Below, in pieces: positions 53,502 through 60,755 of a DNA stretch of 64,000 nt. Positions within the stretch are counted from its first letter, which is position 1. The number at the start of each line of letters is the position of its first letter. The stretch comes from Pseudomonadota bacterium. GTDB taxonomy: Bacteria; Desulfobacterota; Binatia; Binatales; Binataceae. The DNA lies in contig JAJPHZ010000023.1 in NCBI GenBank assembly GCA_021325025.1, forward strand, positions 38,427 to 102,426, given 5' to 3'. A program made the translations under genes and the position numbers. The notes beneath the pieces were generated by a model. That model was given only the letters and a program-made list of their open reading frames with translations. It ran no database searches and had not been told where the DNA came from.

Positions 53502-55193
53502 TTACGCAGCCGCGCCGGCGCGTAGCAGCTTGCCCGGCAGCGGTCCCTGGGGGTCGACCACGTCCCGGCCGTGCTCGCGAATCGGCACGCCGTTGACAAC
53601 CACCAGCTCCACGCCGATCGCGTCGGCGACCAAGCGCGCGGCGTTGCGCGGCAGGTCGTGAACGCGGCGCAGGCGGCTGGCGCCGACCGTCGCCGGATCG
53701 AACACGGTTACGTCGGCCGGGGCGCCGACCTTGAGCACACCGCGGTCCTTGAGTCCGAAGACCTCGGCCGGGCGCGAGGTAATCATCCGCACCGCCTCCT
53801 CGATCGGCACCAGGCTCTTTTCGCGCACCCAGTGGCCCAGCAGATGGGTGTAGGAGCAGGCGTCGCAGAGCTGGCTCATGTGTGCGCCCGCGTCCGACAG
53901 GCCCATCACCGTGGCGCGGTCGGTGAGCAATTGGGCGACTTCGGCTTCGTCGTTGTTAAACAGCGACATCAAAAAGCGCGCTTCCAGGCGCGAGGCGATC
54001 GCCAAATCGAGCGTCAGGTCGACGGCGTCCTTGCCGGTCTCGCGCATCACTTCAGCCAGTGTGCGTCCTTCGTACTGGGGTTGCGTCGGACAGTTGGTGA
54101 TCCAGGTCTGATCGTAATTCCATCGCTGGCCCAGCGGTCCCCTGCCGGCGGCGACATGCTCTTTGAAGGTGCGCCGGAATGCGGCATCCGCGTACACCCG
54201 CATCTTTGCCTTTGGGTCCGGTGCTTCCGACACCGGCCTGAAGAAGTCCATGTTCTCGAATACGAACGGGTCCTTGAAGCAGACCTCGTTGACGACCGGA
54301 CGTCCGATCACCTGCGGCACCAGCGGCAGCCCCTGCGCGATCAGTTCATGCGCCTTCTCCATTCCCTTGCGATGGGCGCCTGGGCCGCCCGCACCGGTCA
54401 CCATCGCGAACGTGATCGGACGGCCGTTGCCGCGCACGATTTGCGCGAATTCGTCGTACATCAAACCGGCGCCCGGCGTCACCTCCACGATGCCGCGGCC
54501 GCTCTCGCCCAGCGTTGAGGTCAGCGTTTCGATCTCATTCCAATCGGCGAGGCGGCTGGGCACCGGCTTGCCCAGGTAGCCGATATGAGTAAACGCCTTG
54601 GAGGTCGCAAAGCCGACCGCGCCCGCCTCCAGCGCCTGGCGCACAATCGCGCGCATCTGCGCGACTTCCGCCTCGGTCGCCGCGCGTTCCATCGATGCTT
54701 CGCCCATCACGTAAAGCCGCACCGGAGTGTGCCCGATCAGTGCGCCGAAGTTGATCGCGGCGCCTCGGTGCTCCAGCGCGTCGAGGTACTCGGGAAAGGT
54801 CTGGAACGGCCAGTCGTAGCCGAGCCCGCCCTCCAGCGCGTCCAGGCTCATCCCCTCGACCTTCTCCAAGGTGCGCATGATGAGTCCGCGATGTTCAGGG
54901 CGAGTCGGCGCGACGCCGAAGCCGCAGTTGCCAAACACCACCGACGTCACGCCATGCCACGGCGAGATGGTGAGCATCCGGTCCCACAGGATCTGCGCAT
55001 CGAAATGGGTATGGATATCGACGAAGCCGGGCGCCACGGCCAGTCCGGCGGCGTCGATGGTGCGGGCGGCCTGGCCGCGCGCAACGCCCAGCGCCGTCAC
55101 TTTGCCCGACTTGATCGCCAGGTCACCTTGAAAGCCGGGCCTGCCGGTACCGTCGAAGATCGTCCCACCGCGGATTTTCAGATCGTAGTCCAT
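53502..55193 (-). CDS. D-aminoacylase-type amidohydrolase (563 aa)
   Basis: A second N-acyl-D-amino-acid deacylase-type amidohydrolase, parallel to the one at 29009. It begins DYDLKIRGGTIFDGTG, has HTHFDAQ with His61 and His63, then NCGFGVAPTRPEH, and ends with ADVTVFDPATVG. GGAGG is 6 nt before the ATG at 55193. It is the middle gene of a minus-strand run formed by the phosphotriesterase-like gene, itself and the CoA-transferase, with gaps of 34 and 14 bp, so an operon is likely. It would release an acid that the CoA-transferase activates. Confidence 0.87.
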   Translation of the reverse strand: MDYDLKIRGGTIFDGTGRPGFQGDLAIKSGKVTALGVARGQAARTIDAAGLAVAPGFVDIHTHFDAQILWDRMLTISPWHGVTSVVFGNCGFGVAPTRPEHRGLIMRTLEKVEGMSLDALEGGLGYDWPFQTFPEYLDALEHRGAAINFGALIGHTPVRLYVMGEASMERAATEAEVAQMRAIVRQALEAGAVGFATSKAFTHIGYLGKPVPSRLADWNEIETLTSTLGESGRGIVEVTPGAGLMYDEFAQIVRGNGRPITFAMVTGAGGPGAHRKGMEKAHELIAQGLPLVPQVIGRPVVNEVCFKDPFVFENMDFFRPVSEAPDPKAKMRVYADAAFRRTFKEHVAAGRGPLGQRWNYDQTWITNCPTQPQYEGRTLAEVMRETGKDAVDLTLDLAIASRLEARFLMSLFNNDEAEVAQLLTDRATVMGLSDAGAHMSQLCDACSYTHLLGHWVREKSLVPIEEAVRMITSRPAEVFGLKDRGVLKVGAPADVTVFDPATVGASRLRRVHDLPRNAARLVADAIGVELVVVNGVPIREHGRDVVDPQGPLPGKLLRAGAAA

Positions 55194-55227
55194 GATGGCC
55201 TCCCTGATTGTGGGCGTGTTGGGGCTG

Positions 55228-56193
55228 TTATGCGGCGAAGTAGTCGCGCGGGTTTTTGACCAGCAGCGTGTCGATCGAAGCCTGGCTGACACCCGCCTTG
55301 CGCAGCGCCGGCAGAATGTCCTCGGTGATATGGGTGAGCTTCCACTTGGGCGAATTCCTGATCATGGCCTGCATGCCCTTGCCCAGACGGCCCAGCCAGC
55401 AGTTGACGGTATCGTGCGCCAGCATGATACGGTCGTATCCCACGCCCAAAAGCCCAATCAGCGAGGCCAGCCGCAGCCGGTCCGGCGCGACCATCTCGAT
55501 CCCGAAGCGGTCAAACCCCAGCCATGCGCCGCGCTCCAGGATGTCGAAGTAGTAGCGCATGTCGCCGACTCCGCACGCATGGCCGATCATGACGCGTTTG
55601 GGTTCGACACCCTCGCTGCCCAGGATATCGAGCACCTGGCGCCCGAACGGTGCGGTCTCGCTGTTGTGAACCAGGATCGGCACCCCGGTCGCCTTTTGCG
55701 CCCGCGCTGCGGCGCGGAAGACTTTTTCTTCCACGTGCGTGATGCCGGCTTCGCCCGGATGGCCCGGTATGCCGCTGTTGGCAGCCTTGATGAGTCCGGC
55801 CTTGATTCCGGTCGAGCCGATTCCTTCGGTGATTTCGCGCACATACAGCTCGGCGATTTCATCGGAGTCCTTCATGCGGAAATGGGTCGGGATGCCCATC
55901 GCGTCGTTGTAAAGCCCGGTGGACATGATTACCCGCATCCCGGTGCGATCGGAGATCGCAGCGGCGAACTCGGGGTCGCGCCCCAGCTCCATCGGGCAGG
56001 GGTCGATCAACGTCGTGATGCCTTGCTGCTTGACCTTCTCCACCGCGCCCGCGACGTTGCTGAACTCTTTTTTGCGGTCGAAGTCCGCGGCGTCCAGGTA
56101 TGCGCCCGGCATGCCGGTGAGCAGATGTTCATGGACCAGGGTCGGACCGAGGTCGGCCGGGTCGCAGCTTCCCAATACGGTGTTGATCTTCAT
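55228..56193 (-). CDS. Phosphotriesterase-family metal-dependent hydrolase
   Basis: A 321-residue TIM-barrel enzyme with a full two-metal site: His21 and His23 in LVHEHLL, a bridging lysine in KAGLIKAANSG, His in ILVHNSE, His in MIGHACG and Asp in LAHDTVN. These are the ligands of phosphotriesterase and phosphotriesterase-like lactonases. Substrate could be a lactone or organophosphorus ester; the sequence does not decide. GAGGAG lies 7 nt before the ATG. It leads the three-gene minus-strand run. Confidence 0.88.
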   Translation of the reverse strand: MKINTVLGSCDPADLGPTLVHEHLLTGMPGAYLDAADFDRKKEFSNVAGAVEKVKQQGITTLIDPCPMELGRDPEFAAAISDRTGMRVIMSTGLYNDAMGIPTHFRMKDSDEIAELYVREITEGIGSTGIKAGLIKAANSGIPGHPGEAGITHVEEKVFRAAARAQKATGVPILVHNSETAPFGRQVLDILGSEGVEPKRVMIGHACGVGDMRYYFDILERGAWLGFDRFGIEMVAPDRLRLASLIGLLGVGYDRIMLAHDTVNCWLGRLGKGMQAMIRNSPKWKLTHITEDILPALRKAGVSQASIDTLLVKNPRDYFAA

Positions 56194-56323
56194 GTCAGGG
56201 CTCCTCGAAGCCGGATTTGCTGCCGGTTTACGAATCGCACCTCCCGGGCCCGTTGTCAAAACCCTTGCCCTGTGAAATTGGAGCAAGCGATGTTATACAT
56301 AGGGAACTTCTGATGGGACTCTT

Positions 56324-57484
56324 ATGGGCGCGCTGGCGCATAGCATCGATCTAACTTCGCCTCCACCGGGGTTTTGGCAGCGATACTTTGCGCCGCCCTG
56401 TGCCGGCCGCAGCCAACCCAGATGGCACGTCTCGCCCGCCATTGACATCGCGGCGTATCACTTCAGTTGGGCGTGGGTGCTGATTCCGATGATGCTGGCG
56501 AGCCGCGAGAGCACCATCTTCTATATTTACGCACTTGTGATGGCGGCCAACCTTGCCCATCGCCATTACGGGTTGCCCTACGCCTATCTGGACCGCGAGG
56601 TCTTTCATACATACGAGCGGAAACTGACGTGGTTTCCGGAAGTCTGCCTGTTGCTGTTTGCCGCCACGCCGCTGCTCTTGAGTCTTAAGGGCGTGGCCGC
56701 CGGCGCGGTCGGCGCGGTGGTCTTTTTCTCCCTGCTGTGGAATTTCTGGCACACCTACATGCAGAAGTTCGGCGTCCTGCGTCTGTACCGCGCCAAGGAT
56801 CCCGCCGCCGTGCAGGAGCGCACGCCGGGCTGGATCGACAGGTACCTGATGCTGTGCTGGGTGCCGCTTTACTTCACCTACCTTGGGCCCAAATACAAGG
56901 ATTTGATCTTCGCCAACGGCAACCACATCCGCGGGCCCGCGGCGGCAATTATCGCATTGATGGAAATGCACGGCCGCGCTCTGGTTTTGCCCAGCGTCGT
57001 GATTGCGGCGGGCGGCGTCGGGCTGTGGTTCGGCAATGAATGGCGTGCCCAGCGCTTTGCAAATCGCGCGCGGCTTTCGGCGGCGCTGGGCACGACGCTG
57101 ATTTCGTCTGCCCTGCTGTGGGCCAATCCGGTCAAGGCCTTTATCGCCTTCGCGTTCAGCCATGCCGTCGAGTACATGGTCTTCGTGTGGGCGTTCCAGC
57201 GCCGCCGATATGCGCGTCCGCACCCCGCGCCGTCTCTGATCGAGCGGGTGTTGCGCTATCCCAAGACCTGGTACCTGTGCTTCACTGCGTTCTTTGCTGC
57301 CATCGCAATTGCGCAGACCCTGTGGGGCCGGGTGTTTATGAGGGGGGCGCGCCCGATTGAATTCTTCGGCCTGGCCGGTGGCATGTGGCTGTTCTATTAC
57401 GCCGCGTACGAATCGTTGGTGCACTTTTACATGGACGGCTTTTTGTGGAAGATGCGCCGCCCCGACGTGCGCCAGAACATTTGA
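56324..57484 (+). CDS. Histidine-rich polytopic membrane protein, unrecognised
   Basis: A 386-residue protein with about eight membrane segments. Conserved-looking histidine/acidic motifs lie near helix ends: AHRHYG (about residue 83), EVFHTYERK (about 98), LWNFWHTYMQKFG (about 145), FSHAVEYMVF (about 285) and VHFYMDGFLWKMRRPDVR at the C-terminus. The spread of His-rich motifs recalls membrane metalloenzymes such as desaturases and hydroxylases, but none of the standard eight-His patterns is present. I do not recognise the family. It is divergent from the phosphotriesterase-like gene and about 110 bp before the LLM gene. Confidence 0.7.
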   Translation: MGALAHSIDLTSPPPGFWQRYFAPPCAGRSQPRWHVSPAIDIAAYHFSWAWVLIPMMLASRESTIFYIYALVMAANLAHRHYGLPYAYLDREVFHTYERKLTWFPEVCLLLFAATPLLLSLKGVAAGAVGAVVFFSLLWNFWHTYMQKFGVLRLYRAKDPAAVQERTPGWIDRYLMLCWVPLYFTYLGPKYKDLIFANGNHIRGPAAAIIALMEMHGRALVLPSVVIAAGGVGLWFGNEWRAQRFANRARLSAALGTTLISSALLWANPVKAFIAFAFSHAVEYMVFVWAFQRRRYARPHPAPSLIERVLRYPKTWYLCFTAFFAAIAIAQTLWGRVFMRGARPIEFFGLAGGMWLFYYAAYESLVHFYMDGFLWKMRRPDVRQNI

Positions 57485-57593
57485 TGGCGGCCGCGTTCCA
57501 AGCGGCGGCTTGCACTACGCGTTGATTCGTAACAAGTTGGGCTCGCGGCGGTGTTGCGGCCGGCGCATGACTCGCTGACTTTAGGAGGCGGTG

Positions 57594-58772
57594 ATGAGAT
57601 TCGCGCTGATGTATGAAATCGAAATGCCCAAGCCGTGGTACGAGGGCTACGAATACGACAAGTACTGGCAGGTGATGGCCCAGATTCAGCTCGCCGACGA
57701 GATGGGCTTCGATTCGGTGTGGGCGGTCGAACATCATAGCCTGGAGGAACTCTCGCACTGCTCGGCGCCCGAAATCCTGTTCGCCGCCGCCAGCCAGCGC
57801 ACCAGCCGGATCCGCTTCGGCCATGGCGCGGTGTTGCTGCCGCAGCCCTACAACCATCCGGTGCGCGTCGCCGAGCGCATCGGCGCGCTGGACATCCTGA
57901 GCAACGGCCGGCTGGAAGTCGGCTTTGCGCGTTCCACCACATTGTGCGAGATGGGCGGCTTCGGCGTGGACCCCAACGACACGCGCCCGATGATGAACGA
58001 GGCGCTGGAAGTGATCCCGCAACTCATGACGACCGACCGCTTTCCCGGCTACCAGGGCAAGTACTTCACGGTCGGTCCTAATCGCAACGTGATCCCCAAG
58101 CCGATCCAGAAACCGCATCCGCCGCTGTGGATGGCGTGTTCGTCGCCGCAAAGCTTCGAAATCGCGGCCAACGCCGGGCTGGGCGTCTTGTCGTTCAACA
58201 TTATCCAGGCCCAGACGCTGGAGGAGCGGGTGCGCAACTATCGCCGGGCGATTCAAAATCCGTCCAACCCCGTAGTCGCCAAAGTCAACAACCAGATCGC
58301 GACCTTCATGATGACGCTGTGCGGCGAGAACAACGACGAAACCATCGAGATGGCGGGCGAGGGGATGCATTGGTACATGTCGCTGCTGCGCGGGCAGACG
58401 CCCTACTGGCAGAACATCTTCGAGAAGGGGCGCGAGGAGCTGTTCGCGCAGATCGAGAGCTACAAGTACATGTCGCGGCGCGCGCCCGAGGCGCTGCAGT
58501 TCGGCGCCGACCTGACCGAGGAGAAGGCGCGCGAGCAGATGCGGCCGCGCAACCTGGTCGACAAGGGGCTGCTGTGCGCGGGCAATCCCGATACCTGCAT
58601 CCGCGTCCTGGAGCGCTTCGAGAAGCTGGGCATCGACCTGATCCTGTGCTTCATGGAGATGGGCCGCGTGCCGCATCAGCGCACCATGGATTCCATCCGG
58701 CTGTTCGGCAGGCACGTGATCCCGCACTTCAAGCGCAACGGTGCGCCGGCATCGGCCAACGGTCAGGCATAG
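57594..58772 (+). CDS. LLM-class flavin-dependent oxidoreductase (392 aa)
   Basis: A luciferase-like TIM-barrel monooxygenase. It has FDSVWAVEHHSLEE for the flavin/substrate region, RIRFGHGAVLLPQPYNHPVRVAERI, and the C-terminal LGIDLILCFMEMG strand. GGAGGCGG directly precedes the ATG at 57594; the GTG three bases earlier would be too close. It is a second member besides the 411-residue one at 17631. An SDR follows after 100 bp on the same strand. A flavin-dependent oxygenation of an unknown substrate is likely. Confidence 0.88.
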   Translation: MRFALMYEIEMPKPWYEGYEYDKYWQVMAQIQLADEMGFDSVWAVEHHSLEELSHCSAPEILFAAASQRTSRIRFGHGAVLLPQPYNHPVRVAERIGALDILSNGRLEVGFARSTTLCEMGGFGVDPNDTRPMMNEALEVIPQLMTTDRFPGYQGKYFTVGPNRNVIPKPIQKPHPPLWMACSSPQSFEIAANAGLGVLSFNIIQAQTLEERVRNYRRAIQNPSNPVVAKVNNQIATFMMTLCGENNDETIEMAGEGMHWYMSLLRGQTPYWQNIFEKGREELFAQIESYKYMSRRAPEALQFGADLTEEKAREQMRPRNLVDKGLLCAGNPDTCIRVLERFEKLGIDLILCFMEMGRVPHQRTMDSIRLFGRHVIPHFKRNGAPASANGQA

Positions 58773-58871
58773 GCGCACAAAACCCGCGTGCGGCTTGCAG
58801 GGGCGGCGGCTTTAGACCGCGTGCGCAGGTTGCGGCGACGTTAGTTAACAAGATGATTTGATGAGGGGCGC

Positions 58872-59681
58872 ATGGACCAAAACATTCTCGGCCTGGCAGG
58901 AAAACCGGCGCTGGTGATCGGCGGCGGGTTCGGCATCGGACGGGCCAGCGCGCTGCTGCTGGCGCGCGCCGGCGCCCACGTCGCGCTGGCCGACCTTATC
59001 GAGGAGCGCGCGCAGGCGGTGGCCCGGGAAGTCGAAGCTCACGGCGTGCGTGCGCTGGCGCTGACCGGCGACGTGACCGACATGGCCGCCGCGCAGCGCA
59101 TCGTCGCCGACGCCGTCAAGTTTCACGGCAGCCTCGAAGTCCTGATCAACATGGTCGGACTGGCGACCTGGAACGAGTTGATGGACACGGACGAGCAGGC
59201 CTGGGAGCAGCAGATGCTGATCAACCTGCGCCATCATCTGTATATCGGGCGCGCCGCCGCGCGTCAGATGATCCAGCAGGGCAGCGGCGGACGGATGGCG
59301 TTCGTGGCGTCGGTCAGCGGGATTTATGGCGCGCCGTTGCACGGCGCCTACGGCGCGGCCAAGGCCGGGCTGATGTCGCTGACGCGCACGATGGCGAACG
59401 AATGGGGCCAGTACAACATCCGGGTCAACGCCGTCGCGCCCGACGTGATCTCCACGCCGCGCCATCCGGGGACCATGAATCGGGAGCAGGCGCTCGAGGA
59501 GGGCGTGCTGCTGGGGCGGATGGGACAGCCCGAGGAGATCGCCGGCGCACTGGTGTTTTTCGTCTCCGACCTGGCCAGCTTCGTCACCGGCCAGACCCTG
59601 ATCGTCGACGGTGGAGTGCACGCCGCCTTCCCCCATCTAAGCGGCATCCGCGCCGCCTTCGCCCGCTCCAAACGGGGCTGA
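58872..59681 (+). CDS. SDR family oxidoreductase with altered motifs
   Basis: A 269-residue SDR. The glycine motif reads IGGGFGIGRA, without the usual threonine, and the structural NNAG is replaced by NMVG. The catalytic serine (VASVSG) and YGAAK are in place, and the C-terminal IVDGGVH is normal. Its start follows GATGAGGGGC 4-8 nt before the ATG. It likely accepts NAD(P)H and acts on a product of the LLM enzyme encoded upstream; this is inference. Confidence 0.85.
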   Translation: MDQNILGLAGKPALVIGGGFGIGRASALLLARAGAHVALADLIEERAQAVAREVEAHGVRALALTGDVTDMAAAQRIVADAVKFHGSLEVLINMVGLATWNELMDTDEQAWEQQMLINLRHHLYIGRAAARQMIQQGSGGRMAFVASVSGIYGAPLHGAYGAAKAGLMSLTRTMANEWGQYNIRVNAVAPDVISTPRHPGTMNREQALEEGVLLGRMGQPEEIAGALVFFVSDLASFVTGQTLIVDGGVHAAFPHLSGIRAAFARSKRG

Positions 59682-59980
59682 TTTTACCGAGAATTGGAGC
59701 GAAGCCGAAACGATCGCTGATCGCCGGAGCTTCGCCCAGTTGGCGGCTGCCTTGTGGAAAAGGCATCGGATCAAATCGATCTCAGCCGCAGTCGGAAGTT
59801 GAGCGCCTGGCCGATCGCGAAGAGGGTCCTTTGACCGAAGCTTTGGCAAGGGCAGACCGGGGCTTCAACCCATCGGTGGTTGGCGCATTCCTAAAAGATT
59901 TCAGACAAACCCTTCAGCACTGTAACCCGATTTCGACCCGGGCATCTCATCTGTGCTGTAATTGAGAATGAGGTGCTCCA
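59682..59980. other. Intergenic stretch before msrA
   Basis: About 300 bp without a gene. It ends in GAGGTG, the ribosome-binding site of msrA. No clear promoter hexamers or repeats are seen. Confidence 0.45.
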
Positions 59981-60634
59981 ATGGCGGCGCGAGGGCGTTC
60001 CATAGTGTGTCTGATCGGCCTTCTGGCGGTTGGCGTTTTCCCGCTATTGGCCGTGCCATTCGCGCACGCCTCCACTACAGGCTCTGCCGCGGCCAAGCAT
60101 CGGGAGACCGCGGTCTTTGCCGGCGGATGCTTCTGGGGCGTCGACGCCGTCTTCAAGCATGTCAAGGGCGTCACCGAGGTGGTGTCGGGTTATGCGGGCG
60201 GCAGCCTGCCCAATCCGAGCTACGAGCAGGTCAGCACCGGCACGACCGGCTACGCCGAATCGGTCGAGGTCACCTACGACCCGTCGCAGGTGTCGTATGA
60301 GCAACTGCTCAAGGTCTTCTTCCTGGTCGCCCACGATCCGACCGAACTCAACCGGCAGGGTCCCGATGAGGGAACGCAATACCGTTCGGCGATCTTTTAT
60401 ACCAATCAGGCGCAAGCGGACGCGGCGCGCAAGTATATCGCGCAATTGGAGGGCCGCAAACTTTTCTCCAGCCCTATCGTCACGCAGGTGGTCGCGCTTG
60501 GACATTTCTACGCGGCCGAGGCCTACCATCAGAATTTCCTCGCCCTCCATCCCGACAATCCCTACATCGTGATCAACGACCTGCCCAAGCTCCATCGGCT
60601 GCAGCGCGCCTGCCCCGATCTGTACAAGCAGTAG
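59981..60634 (+). CDS. msrA: Exported peptide methionine sulfoxide reductase MsrA
   Basis: A 217-residue MsrA with an N-terminal signal peptide (hydrophobic 8-26, cleavage near AHA-S at 30). The active site is GGCFWG with Cys50, followed by GYAGG and GTTGYAESVEVTYDP. A resolving cysteine lies near the C-terminus in RACPDLY. It repairs oxidised methionine in periplasmic proteins. The mature part is of normal length and complete. GAGGTG precedes the ATG. It is convergent with the tandem CoA-transferase and not obviously part of an operon. Confidence 0.93.
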   Translation: MAARGRSIVCLIGLLAVGVFPLLAVPFAHASTTGSAAAKHRETAVFAGGCFWGVDAVFKHVKGVTEVVSGYAGGSLPNPSYEQVSTGTTGYAESVEVTYDPSQVSYEQLLKVFFLVAHDPTELNRQGPDEGTQYRSAIFYTNQAQADAARKYIAQLEGRKLFSSPIVTQVVALGHFYAAEAYHQNFLALHPDNPYIVINDLPKLHRLQRACPDLYKQ

Positions 60635-60755
60635 GCTTCGGGGGTCGCGGTCAATGCTCCCCGGCCGCTTGGAGCGATTTCCTTATGTCTTTGACCAGAT
60701 GGAAAAACCGCATGGGATTGCGGCGCCCGGGTCCGCAAACCCGCCACTTCAAGCC

